Source: Poriferisodalis sp965204195 (GTDB taxonomy: Bacteria; Actinomycetota; Acidimicrobiia; Acidimicrobiales; Poriferisodalaceae). From it: a stretch of 64,000 bases of DNA. Positions 8,731 through 15,799 of the stretch are shown in pieces. The stretch is taken from assembly GCF_965204195.1 (NCBI RefSeq), contig NZ_OZ241975.1, forward strand, positions 868,001-932,000, in the 5' to 3' direction. The notes beneath the pieces were generated by a model. The model was not told where the DNA came from. It made no database searches and saw only the letters and a program-made list of their open reading frames with translations. Positions within the stretch are counted from its first letter, which is position 1. Each line of letters opens with the position of its first letter. Both the position numbers and the translations under genes were made by a program.

Positions 8731-8880
8731 GTGGCGACTCCAACCCGGACCACCGAACCCCACAAGATCCGCGTGCTGGTCCTCACGCGGCCGCTGCCCC
8801 CCAACCGGCGGAGGCGCGAACACGATCTTCGGGTAGCAGCAGGCCCCTGCTCAGTCGAGCGGGGGCCTGTTCGCGTCTGA
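8731..8880 (+). CDS. Possible leader ORF (49 aa) overlapping a terminator hairpin
   Basis: A GTG-started frame encodes 49 aa beginning VATPTRTTEPHKIRVLVLT, with a run of branched-chain codons (Ile-Arg-Val-Leu-Val-Leu) and a hairpin inside its last third. The arrangement recalls branched-chain amino-acid attenuator leaders known before ilvB in actinobacteria (established knowledge), but no ilv gene follows; the next gene, 23 bp on, is an acyl-CoA dehydrogenase. A GAAGGGGA stretch at 8711-8718 could serve as ribosome-binding site. It could equally be non-coding sequence. Confidence 0.3.
   Translation: MATPTRTTEPHKIRVLVLTRPLPPNRRRREHDLRVAAGPCSVERGPVRV
8840..8869 (+). terminator. GC-rich terminator-like hairpin
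   Basis: CAGGCCCC at 8840-8847 can pair with GGGGCCTG at 8862-8869, and inner bases GCT/AGC extend the stem around a short loop. Only a weak T-rich tail (TGTTCG) follows. It lies between the P1 peptidase and the acyl-CoA dehydrogenase start at 8904, so it could end the upstream transcript or act as an attenuator for the dehydrogenase. Confidence 0.6.
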
Positions 8881-8903
8881 GGGCGTACCACTAGGGTCCG
8901 CAC

Positions 8904-10106
8904 ATGGATTTCGACTGGCCGGACGATGACGATCCTCGCCGCGTCGCAGTGCGCGACTGGCTCGACGATCACGACGGCAATCCGAGCCAAGAGGCGCTGG
9001 CACACGCGGGATACGTGGCACCGCACTGGCCGAAGCCCTACGGGCTGGAAGCCGATCCCATCACCCAGTTGCTGATCGACGAGGAGCTGGCTGCCGCCGG
9101 CGTGAAGCGCCTTGCGGGCGGTATCGGGCTGGGCTGGGCCGGCCCGACGATCATCTACGGCGGCACGGACGCTCAGAAGAAGCGCTACCTGTGGCCGATC
9201 CTCACCGGCGAGGAAGTGTGGTGCCAGCTGTTCTCCGAACCCGACAGCGGCTCGGACTTGGCGAACCTGGCCACACGGGCCGTGCGCGACGGCGAGCGCT
9301 ACATCGTGAACGGCTCGAAGATCTGGTCCTCAGGTGCGCATCGCAGCAAGTTCGGCATTCTCATCGCCCGCACCGATCCCGATGTGCCCAAGCACCGCGG
9401 CGTGTCCTACTTCATCTGCCCGATGGACTCGCCCGGCCTGGAACTGCGCCCGATCATCGACATGACCACGGCCTATTCGTTCAACCAGACGTTCTTCACC
9501 GACATGGAGCTGCCGGTGGAGAACCGAATCGGCGACGAGAACGACGGCTGGCGGCTCGCCAAGATCACGCTGGGCAACGAGCGGGTGTCGCTGTCGGGCG
9601 AAGGGGCGCTGTGGGGCAGCGGCCCCAGCGCCGCCGACCTGCTCGACGTAGTGCGGTCGGCCGGGGGCGTGTCAGATCCCGTGATGCGCGACCGGGCCGC
9701 GCGCCTGCACATCGAAGGCGAAGTGCTGCGGCTCATCCGGCTGCGAACGCTGAGCGCCCGCCTGCACGGTCGCCAGCCCGGGCCCGAGGCCAGCGTGCGC
9801 AAGGCGCTGGCTGACGATCACGGCCAGCACGTCATGGGGCTGGCCAAGGATCTGGCCGGCGCTCACGGACTGCTCGCCAATACGGGGCCGCTGGGCACAT
9901 CGCCGGAGTTCCCCAAGACCCAGGCCGTGGTGGAGGGTTGGAACGGCTGGCACGGTGGCTACCTGTTCAGCCCGGCGTTGACGATCGGCGGCGGCACCTC
10001 GGAGGTGCAGCGCAACATCATCGCTGAGCGGGTGCTGGGCCTGCCCCACGACGTCGACGTCGAGTCCGGCAAGTCCTGGTCAGAGGCCCGAGCCTCCCTC
10101 GCCTAG
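8904..10106 (+). CDS. Acyl-CoA dehydrogenase
   Basis: A 400-aa FAD-dependent acyl-CoA dehydrogenase. The N-terminal helical domain leads to QLFSEPDSGSDLANLATRAV (flavin/substrate-binding strand signature) and YIVNGSKIWSSGAHRSKFGI. ENRIGDENDGWRLAKITLGN opens the C-terminal helical domain, which ends with TIGGGTSEVQRNIIAERVLG, the usual C-terminal signature. The catalytic Glu of this subfamily is not assigned with certainty. The last ~360 bp have a decayed second copy at 11851-12046, beyond the inserted cassette. Acyl-chain specificity cannot be read from sequence. Confidence 0.93.
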   Translation: MDFDWPDDDDPRRVAVRDWLDDHDGNPSQEALAHAGYVAPHWPKPYGLEADPITQLLIDEELAAAGVKRLAGGIGLGWAGPTIIYGGTDAQKKRYLWPILTGEEVWCQLFSEPDSGSDLANLATRAVRDGERYIVNGSKIWSSGAHRSKFGILIARTDPDVPKHRGVSYFICPMDSPGLELRPIIDMTTAYSFNQTFFTDMELPVENRIGDENDGWRLAKITLGNERVSLSGEGALWGSGPSAADLLDVVRSAGGVSDPVMRDRAARLHIEGEVLRLIRLRTLSARLHGRQPGPEASVRKALADDHGQHVMGLAKDLAGAHGLLANTGPLGTSPEFPKTQAVVEGWNGWHGGYLFSPALTIGGGTSEVQRNIIAERVLGLPHDVDVESGKSWSEARASLA

Positions 10107-10210
10107 CTGGCACTGCCGCCGCGGCGAGTTCAACGAGCCTCGCCCGGACAAGGGCACGGTGGGCTGAGAGCGCCTGATGGGAAGGCAAGGAAATTAGCTG
10201 GCGTCACATG

Positions 10211-10225
10211 AGTAGCGTCGCTACT
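10211..10225. promoter_or_regulatory. Perfect inverted repeat upstream of the Ntn-hydrolase cassette
   Basis: AGTAGCG-T-CGCTACT is a perfect 7-bp inverted repeat around one base. It lies 34 bp upstream of the 31-aa ORF and 119 bp upstream of the Ntn-hydrolase gene, flanked on both sides by GTCAC. The size and symmetry suit a dimeric repressor operator; a hairpin with a one-base loop is unlikely. The roughly 150 bp from the dehydrogenase stop (10106) to 10258 hold nothing else recognised. Confidence 0.45.
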
Positions 10226-10258
10226 GTCACGCGCCGCGCTGAGGGAAAGGACCGATTC

Positions 10259-10354
10259 ATGAAGAGCTTTCCTTCGTCGCTGACGAGTGACGCGCTGGCT
10301 GTGATGAGGCGGCGTGACGTTTCGCCGAGGGTGAGAGCGTCGCATGACTGCTGA
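10259..10354 (+). CDS. Small ORF (31 aa), translationally coupled to Ntn-hydrolase
   Basis: The frame MKSFPSSLTSDALAVMRRRD... ends in TGA at 10352-10354 and overlaps the Ntn-hydrolase start (ATG 10344) by 11 bases. A GAGGGAAAGGA stretch (10241-10251) gives a good ribosome-binding site seven bases before its ATG, better than anything before 10344. It could therefore act as a leader ORF that couples translation, or as a real small component of the cassette. No family is recognised. Confidence 0.45.
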   Translation: MKSFPSSLTSDALAVMRRRDVSPRVRASHDC

Positions 10355-11627
10355 GGTTGCCGTCCTGAACCGGCTGGCGGTCGCCCTAGCGACCGACAGC
10401 GCAGCCACGGTGCGCGGCGCGTCGAACAGGCCGAAGGTGTTCAACACAGCTCCGAAGCTGTTTGCGCTCTCTGAAACCGAGCCCGTGGCGGCAATGATCT
10501 TCGGGAGTGCCAGCTATGGAACGGCACCGTGGGAAACGATCGTCAAGACGTTTCGCTCCAAGCTCGGGGAGGAGACCTACGCAACTATCGCCGAGTATGC
10601 GGGGAGCTTCGTCGACTACCTGGCGGACTGGGCCGGCTACGTGCGTGAAGATGCGCAGCGGAGCTTCGCTCTGGCGAAGATCGACTATGAGCTTGAACGC
10701 ATGAGGCGCGAGGTCGACGATTTCCGATCCCAGGACGCACGCGAGAGCGGCGCCATTCTGCGACACATCGGGCAGGCGATACGGCGGCGGGTCGAACTCC
10801 TTGAGGATGAGGGCTCCGAGGAAGAGAGCGAGGTCTTTGAGCGACTGTGGACCATGGCGACACAAAGGTTCGAGAGCGTCGGCGGCACTGTCGGCGGTTT
10901 CCTCGCGGCACGCCTCGGTCTAGACGAGAGCGAAGCCAGCACGATCCTTGAGGATCTGCGTGCGCTCGCGTTCGCAAGTTGGGGTTGCATCTACGACTCG
11001 CCCGGTGCTACAGGCTTGGTCATCGCTGGCTTCGGTGCCGAGGAGATGTTCCCAGCGCTGCAGGAGTTGCGCGTCGAGCCTCCGATCTCCGGGCAAGTCC
11101 GAGTCCGCACACGAGAGGCGGTATCGGCTCAGGAGACGGCTGCCCTGATCAAACCGTTTGCGCAGGGGGACATGGTCTATACCTTCATGGACGGCATCCA
11201 CCCCAGATACCGCGGGGCCGTGATCTCGTGCGTGTATGGCGCTCTTGGTGGATTCAAGGATGCTGTCGTAGGGGCTCTCGGGGACGCCGTACCCCCTCAG
11301 TTGTCGGGCCTTCTCGATGCAGTTGTGGATTCCCTGGCGGACAACGTGCAGCAGGAGCTCGCCGAATTCGAGAGCGAGGAAATGTGGGGTCCGATAGTCG
11401 GGATCGTCAAGGATCTCGGCAAGGACGAGCTAGCCGAGGTCGCCGAGACTCTGGTGAATCTGACGTCGTTCAGAAGGCGCGTAACCTTGGATGAGCACTC
11501 CGTTGGCGGTCCGGTCGACGTTGCCGTGCTGTCGAAGGGCGATGGTCTCACGTGGATCAAGCGGAAGCACTATTTTCCCGCAGAACTCAACCCTCGGTAT
11601 TTCCGCGGCCTGCATGGGCTGCGTTGA
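10344..11627 (+). CDS. Proteasome-like Ntn-hydrolase family protein of unknown function
   Basis: A 427-aa protein. Its N-terminus, MTAEVAVLNRLAVALATDSA, matches the proteasome beta/HslV pattern: Thr right after the initiator Met as candidate nucleophile, a first strand, then V-A-L-A-T-D-S, followed by PKVFNTAPKLFALS where the family keeps a catalytic Lys. A strand with Gly follows (AAMIFGSASYG). Between about residues 70 and 240 a mainly helical, charged region is inserted, and the C-terminus (LDEHSVGGPVDVAVLSKGDG) looks like returning core strands. No chaperone ATPase, Pup or ubiquitin-like gene is nearby. It contains codons such as ATA and AGG and looks less GC-rich than its neighbours, suggesting transfer. 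The fold is inferred from motifs; the role is unknown. Confidence 0.65.
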   Translation: MTAEVAVLNRLAVALATDSAATVRGASNRPKVFNTAPKLFALSETEPVAAMIFGSASYGTAPWETIVKTFRSKLGEETYATIAEYAGSFVDYLADWAGYVREDAQRSFALAKIDYELERMRREVDDFRSQDARESGAILRHIGQAIRRRVELLEDEGSEEESEVFERLWTMATQRFESVGGTVGGFLAARLGLDESEASTILEDLRALAFASWGCIYDSPGATGLVIAGFGAEEMFPALQELRVEPPISGQVRVRTREAVSAQETAALIKPFAQGDMVYTFMDGIHPRYRGAVISCVYGALGGFKDAVVGALGDAVPPQLSGLLDAVVDSLADNVQQELAEFESEEMWGPIVGIVKDLGKDELAEVAETLVNLTSFRRRVTLDEHSVGGPVDVAVLSKGDGLTWIKRKHYFPAELNPRYFRGLHGLR

Positions 11628-11652
11628 GAAAATGGAAACGACGGGAGCAAAC

Positions 11653-11823
11653 ATGCAGGACTTGACTCCAGATCCTCTTGCGGAAGCAATACAGCGTCGC
11701 AAGAAGGAAGTTCTCCGCCTCTGGCAGGACAGCGCTCCCCAACGGGGCGATGGCAAGCGGCCTCGTGTCTCGAGGTTCGAGGAGAGCCTTCGAGCCGAGC
11801 TAGAAGACATATTCGAGCACTGA
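11653..11823 (+). CDS. Small acidic/basic partner ORF of the Ntn-hydrolase cassette
   Basis: A 56-aa frame (MQDLTPDPLAEAIQRRKKEV ... ending LRAELEDIFEH) starts 25 bp after the Ntn-hydrolase stop with a CGGGAG ribosome-binding site seven bases upstream. An in-frame ATG at 11632 is the alternative start. The peptide looks largely helical and charged, with no membrane segment. Its composition is lower in GC than the surrounding genome, like the gene before it, so both probably arrived together. It may be a substrate, adaptor or inhibitor (inference). Confidence 0.6.
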   Translation: MQDLTPDPLAEAIQRRKKEVLRLWQDSAPQRGDGKRPRVSRFEESLRAELEDIFEH

Positions 11824-11850
11824 GCACGAGGGCCTGTTCCCAAGCGGCAG

Positions 11851-12046
11851 CGGACGCTGAGCGCCTGCATGCACGGCCGCCAGCCCGGGCCCGAGGCCAG
11901 CGTGCGCGAGGCGCTCGCTGACGATCGGTGGCGGCTCTTCGGAAGTGCAGTGCAACACCGTCGCTGCGCGAGTCCTCGGCCTGCCCCACGAAGTCGACGT
12001 AGGGTCCGGCAAGTCCTGGTCAGAGGCCCGATCCGCCCTCGCCTGA
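11851..12046 (+). pseudogene. Decayed, internally deleted copy of the acyl-CoA dehydrogenase 3' end
   Basis: Bases 11851-11926 closely match the dehydrogenase at about 9743-9819, and bases 11919-12046 match 9979-10106, including the final Ser-Gly-Lys-Ser-Trp-Ser-Glu-Ala codons and the stop. The junction is the octamer TGACGATC, present at 9812-9819 and 9979-9986 in the intact gene. Recombination between these would delete 167 bp, which also shifts the frame. Point changes elsewhere break the remaining frame. No start or full domain remains. This fragment marks the right border of the Ntn-hydrolase cassette. Confidence 0.85.
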
Positions 12047-12077
12047 TCCTCGCTGATCAGATCGGGATCGGCCCTGG

Positions 12078-12872
12078 TTAGCGGCCGGTGAAGGTGGGCG
12101 GGCGCTTTTCGAGGAATGCCTTGACGGCTTCCTTGGTGTCCTCGGTGGTGAAGTTGAGCGACTGAGCCATGCCCTCGCCTTCGAGCGCAGTGGCGAAGTC
12201 GGCCGACGCGTTGAGGGTGAGCAGGCGCTTGGTCATCGCGACGGCGATGGGCGGCCCGGCCGCGAGACGATCGGCCCAGTCGTCGACGAATGCGTCGAGC
12301 TCGCCGTGGGGCACCACCTTGTTGACGATGCCGAAGTCCTCGGCCTGCTTGGCATCGATGACGTCGGCGAAGAACGCCAGCTCCTTGGCGCGGTGCAAGC
12401 CGATGAGCCGGGGCAGGATCCAGGTGCCGCCGAAGTCCACCGACAGGCCGCGGCGGGCGAAGATCTCGCTGAAGCGAGCCTGGTCGGAGGCGACGATCAG
12501 GTCGCAGGCGAGGGCGAGGTTCATGCCGGCACCGGCTGCCACCCCGTTCACCTTGGCGATGACCGGCACCATGATCGAGTAGAGCGCCGACACGGTCTGG
12601 TGGATCACGTTGAGCCCCTGCAGCGCATGCCGACGTGGGCCGTCGCCGCCGTCGGCGGCCAGGTCGGCGCCGCTGCAGAAGGCGTCGCCGGCGCCGGTCA
12701 TCACCACGCAGCGCACCGTGGGATCACCGCCGATCTCGTTCCACGTCTCGCGCAGCTCGGTGAACATCTGGGGGCTCGCCGCGTTGAGGCGCTTGGGCCG
12801 GTTCATGGTGATGGTGACGACGCCGTTGTCCGCCGCGTCGATGATGAGCGTTTCGAGTTCTGCCGATTCCAT
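12078..12872 (-). CDS. Enoyl-CoA hydratase/isomerase family protein
   Basis: A 264-aa crotonase-fold protein with VVTITMNRPKRLNAASPQMF, the oxyanion-hole strand MTGAGDAFCSGADLAADG, the second oxyanion segment KVNGVAAGAGMNLALACDLI, and a C-terminal KAFLEKRPPTFTGR tail. It resembles 2-(1,2-epoxy)phenylacetyl-CoA isomerase or enoyl-CoA hydratase types; residues alone do not settle which. It is convergent with the dehydrogenase remnant and is the last gene of the minus-strand block that runs down from btuF. Confidence 0.88.
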   Translation of the reverse strand: MESAELETLIIDAADNGVVTITMNRPKRLNAASPQMFTELRETWNEIGGDPTVRCVVMTGAGDAFCSGADLAADGGDGPRRHALQGLNVIHQTVSALYSIMVPVIAKVNGVAAGAGMNLALACDLIVASDQARFSEIFARRGLSVDFGGTWILPRLIGLHRAKELAFFADVIDAKQAEDFGIVNKVVPHGELDAFVDDWADRLAAGPPIAVAMTKRLLTLNASADFATALEGEGMAQSLNFTTEDTKEAVKAFLEKRPPTFTGR

Positions 12873-12927
12873 GAGCAGCGACGCTAGTGGTGGGACTCCC
12901 GCTGCGCCGGAGGGCTCAGCGCCGGTG

Positions 12928-12987
12928 CCGAGAGGCGAAGCCGTGGCCCGAGCGGCCCGTGAGCGATAGCGAACAAGAGCGGGAAAC
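12928..12987 (+). repeat. Dispersed element, copy 1
   Basis: This copy carries GAAGCCGTGGCCCGAGCGG, then GCCCGTGAGC, and ends AACAAGAGCGGGAA. It lacks the ATGAGCATGGGG segment of copies 2 and 5. It fills much of the 142-bp gap between the enoyl-CoA hydratase and the aminotransferase. Confidence 0.8.
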
Positions 12988-13014
12988 GACAGGTGCGACA
13001 GCGAGAAGGTTCAC

Positions 13015-14175
13015 CTAACGGCGCGGCCTCTCAGCCCACGTGGTGAGGCGTTCGACGGTCTGGATCATGTCGTCGTTGCTGCCCGCGAACGAGAACCGGA
13101 TGTAGCGATGACCCTCAGCAGGGTCGAAGTCGATGCCGGGCGTAGTGGCGATGCCGAGTTCTGCGAGCCAGGTCGCGGCCAGATCGGCGCTGTCGTCGGT
13201 GAGGTGATCGACGTTGGCGTAGATGTAGAACGCCCCGTCGGGCGGGGCGATGCGGTCGATCCCTGCAGCGGGCAGGCCGTCGAGCAGGATCTGGCGGTTC
13301 GTCCGGTAGCGGGCCACGTTGGCCTCGAGTTCGTCAATGCTGTCGAACGCGCCGAGCGCGGCGTGCTGGCTCACCGTGGCGGCAGCAATGGTGGCGTTCT
13401 GGGCGAGACGTTCGACCGGTGAGACCAGATCGGGCGGCAGCAGCAGCCAGCCCAGGCGCCAACCGGTCATCGAGAAGTACTTGGAGAAGCTGTTCACCAC
13501 GACCGCGCTCGGGCTGTGCGCCGCGGCAGTAGCGGCCTCGGTTCCGTAGGTGATGCCGTGATAGATCTCGTCGGAGATCAGCCGCACGCCGGCGCCATGG
13601 CACCAGCGAGCAAGCCGCCCCAGCTCGTCGGCCATAAGCATCGTGCCGGTGGGGTTGGCAGGACTGGCGACGACCAGCCCATCGAGCGGGCCGACGCTGG
13701 TGACCATGTCTGCGGTCAGCCGGAAGCCCGACTCGGGTGTGACGGCGATCTCGATGACCTCGATGTCCAACGCTTCGAGCGTGTTGCGGTAGCAGGGATA
13801 GCCGGGCGCAGTCACCGCCACCCGGTCGCCGGCCTCGAAGCACGCCAGGAACGCGAGCGTGAACGCCCCGCTGGCACCCTGGGTGACGACGATGCGGTCG
13901 GCATCGGTGTCGTGTCCGTACCAGTCGGCGTAGTGCTGGACCAGCCTCGAACGCAACGGTTCGATGCCCACAGCAGACGTGTAGCCCAGCAGATCGCTGT
14001 CGATGGCGGCCTTGGCAGCAGCGCGCGCTCCGGCCGGCGCGGGCGTGGACGGCTGGCCGACCTCCATGTGCACCACGTCGCCGCCTGCTGCCTCCCGCTC
14101 CGCAGCGGCCCGCATCATCTCCATCACGAAGAACGGCGCGATGTCCGCACGCTCTGAGACCTTCAAGCCGCTCAT
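13015..14175 (-). CDS. Class I/II PLP-dependent aminotransferase
   Basis: A 386-aa fold-type I aminotransferase. Visible parts are VGQPSTPAPAGARAAAKAA near the N-terminus, the cofactor-binding TQGASGAF, the Asn-Pro-Thr strand VVASPANPTGTML, the Asp-Glu-Ile-Tyr segment LISDEIYHGITYG, the PLP lysine in NSFSKYFSMTGWRLGWLLLP, and the substrate-carboxylate Arg in HRYIRFSFA. It resembles aspartate/aromatic/alanine aminotransferases of the AspC-like group; substrate is not defined. It lies 66 bp downstream of cobO on the same strand. Confidence 0.92.
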   Translation of the reverse strand: MSGLKVSERADIAPFFVMEMMRAAAEREAAGGDVVHMEVGQPSTPAPAGARAAAKAAIDSDLLGYTSAVGIEPLRSRLVQHYADWYGHDTDADRIVVTQGASGAFTLAFLACFEAGDRVAVTAPGYPCYRNTLEALDIEVIEIAVTPESGFRLTADMVTSVGPLDGLVVASPANPTGTMLMADELGRLARWCHGAGVRLISDEIYHGITYGTEAATAAAHSPSAVVVNSFSKYFSMTGWRLGWLLLPPDLVSPVERLAQNATIAAATVSQHAALGAFDSIDELEANVARYRTNRQILLDGLPAAGIDRIAPPDGAFYIYANVDHLTDDSADLAATWLAELGIATTPGIDFDPAEGHRYIRFSFAGSNDDMIQTVERLTTWAERPRR

Positions 14176-14241
14176 CGTCCGCTTCGCATCGGCATCGCGA
14201 GAGAGGCTATGAGCGACGCCCGCCTGCGTAACGAACGTCGG

Positions 14242-14835
14242 TCAGTAGTCGATGCCCTTCTTGGCAGCAATCCCCGAGTCGTAGGCGTGCTTGGCCTTGC
14301 GCATCTCGGTCACGGTGTCGGCGAGGTCCGTCATCCACTCCGGCGCGTCACGCCCGGTCAGCACCAAGGAGACATGGGAGGGCCGATCCCTGAAGGTGGC
14401 CTCCACGTCTGCGGCGTCGATCCAGCCCCAGTTGAGCGGGTAGGTGATCTCGTCGAACACCACCAGCCGGTGCTCACCCGCCGACACCAGTTCCTTGCCG
14501 TGCCGCCAGGCCTCGCGAGCTTCGGCCTCGTCGCGCGTCAGGTCCTCGCTGTCCCAGGTGAAGCCTTCTCCCAGTGACCAGAAGTCGATGCCGAGGGGTT
14601 CAGCCATCAGCTGCTCGCCGGTCACCCAGTCGTCAGACTTCAGGAACTGCACGACTGCGACCGGCCAGCCACGGGCGCGCGCTCTGATTGCTGTGCCGAA
14701 TGCTGCCGACGACTTGCCCTTGCCGTCGCCGGTGTTCACCACGACGAGGCTGCGGGCGGTCCGCAAGCCACTCGGCCGGGGATCCTCGGTCGGCGGCGAT
14801 TCGAGATCCGGCGTGTCTGCTGCGTGCTCAGTCAT
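14242..14835 (-). CDS. cobO: Cob(I)alamin adenosyltransferase (CobO/BtuR type)
   Basis: A 197-aa protein with the diagnostic P-loop NTGDGKGKSSAAFGTAIRAR, the VAVVQFLKS strand, LVVFDEITYPLNWGWID and LVLTGRDAPEWM. CobO transfers the adenosyl group of ATP to cob(I)alamin, producing adenosylcobalamin. The first 30 residues are a Pro/Glu-rich extension. Its start overlaps the end of the transporter ATPase gene by eight bases (ATGACTGA on the minus strand), so it belongs to the riboswitch-controlled btu operon and would activate imported corrinoid. Confidence 0.95.
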   Translation of the reverse strand: MTEHAADTPDLESPPTEDPRPSGLRTARSLVVVNTGDGKGKSSAAFGTAIRARARGWPVAVVQFLKSDDWVTGEQLMAEPLGIDFWSLGEGFTWDSEDLTRDEAEAREAWRHGKELVSAGEHRLVVFDEITYPLNWGWIDAADVEATFRDRPSHVSLVLTGRDAPEWMTDLADTVTEMRKAKHAYDSGIAAKKGIDY

Positions 14836-15799
14836 CGTTGGCCTCCGACGGTATCGCCGATGGTTTCCCGCTCTTGTTCCCCATGCTCATGCGATTGGGC
14901 TCACGGGCCGCTCGGGCCCGGGGGCTCATCCTCTGATCGGCAGCCGGGGTCGAGTCGGGCGGAGCAGTCGTCGGCACGATCACCGGACCTTCAGGGTCGT
15001 CTATCACCCGGACCTCGGCGTCGAAGTGTTCGGCGATGTTGGCAACGGTGAGCACCTGCGCGGGTGTGCCGCGTTGAACGATGACGCCGCCCGCCAGTAT
15101 GGCCACTTGGTCGCCGTAGCGGGCGGCGAGGGTCAGATCGTGGAGTGTGGCAACAACCGTCAGGCCTCGCTCGCGGCGCAGCGCATCGACCAGTTCGAGC
15201 ACGTCTTGTTGATGTCCAAGGTCAAGTGCCGTCGTCGGCTCGTCCAGCAACAGGACATCAGCTTGCTGCGCGAGCGCTCGTGCGAGCACCGTGCGCTGGC
15301 GCTCACCGCCCGACAGCGACTGCACGGTGCGTTCGCCGAACCCGCGCAGGTCGAGACGATCCAGTACCTCAGCGGCGATCCTGCGGTCCGCAGGTGTCTC
15401 GCTGGCGAAGATGCTCCGGTGGGGCGTTCGACCAAGCAGCACGTAGTCGGCCACGAGCATCCCCGGGGGGATCACCGGCGTCTGCGGCACGTAGGCGACT
15501 TTGCGAGCCCGTTCGACACGCCGCAGTTTCGTGAGTCCTTCGATGCTGACCTCGCCGTCGTAGGCCACAAGGCCCAGAACTGCCCTCAACAGTGTGGTCT
15601 TGCCGGCTCCATTCGGACCGATGATGTTGATCCACTCGCCTTCGGAGACTGCCAAGTCCACCCCGCGCAACACGCGGGTGCCGTCGAGCCGGACATCAAG
15701 CGAGTTCACGCTCACGACGGGCGCGAGTCCGTCGCAGCCGGGCTCGACGGGCCGCTCGCGGCGTCCGGGGGCCACCCTCGGCGCAGTGACGCCGCTCAC
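14828..15799 (-). CDS. btuD: Cobalamin ABC transporter ATP-binding protein (BtuD-like)
   Basis: A 323-aa ABC ATPase with Walker A (IIGPNGAGKTTLLRAV), Q-loop (VAYVPQTPVIPPG), signature (VQSLSGGERQRTVLARALAQ), Walker B (ADVLLLDEPTTALDLGH) and H-loop (VATLHDLTLAARYG), as in FecE/BtuD importers. The start is GTG 15799, overlapping the permease stop by two bases (GTGA). After the domain ends (about residue 255) comes a tail rich in Pro, Ala and Arg; its PRARAAREPNRMSMGNKSGK portion is encoded by dispersed-element copy 2. Substrate is inferred from the riboswitch and cobO. Confidence 0.9.
   Translation of the reverse strand: MSGVTAPRVAPGRRERPVEPGCDGLAPVVSVNSLDVRLDGTRVLRGVDLAVSEGEWINIIGPNGAGKTTLLRAVLGLVAYDGEVSIEGLTKLRRVERARKVAYVPQTPVIPPGMLVADYVLLGRTPHRSIFASETPADRRIAAEVLDRLDLRGFGERTVQSLSGGERQRTVLARALAQQADVLLLDEPTTALDLGHQQDVLELVDALRRERGLTVVATLHDLTLAARYGDQVAILAGGVIVQRGTPAQVLTVANIAEHFDAEVRVIDDPEGPVIVPTTAPPDSTPAADQRMSPRARAAREPNRMSMGNKSGKPSAIPSEANDD
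14864..14930 (-). repeat. Dispersed element, copy 2 (inside btuD coding sequence)
   Basis: Read on the minus strand, this copy is GCCCGAGCGGCCCGTGAGCC followed by CAATCGCATGAGCATGGGG and AACAAGAGCGGGAAA. It matches copy 5 at 62142-62201 closely and copies 1 and 3 over their two ends. It is translated in frame as the C-terminal tail of the transporter ATPase. Confidence 0.85.

Noticed and set aside
8731..8880. A true ilv leader/attenuator
   Set aside because: The Val/Leu run and hairpin fit, but no ilv or leu gene follows, so it is reported only as a candidate leader.
10107..11850. Prophage or insertion sequence around the Ntn-hydrolase cassette
   Set aside because: No integrase, transposase, terminal inverted repeats or phage structural genes are visible.
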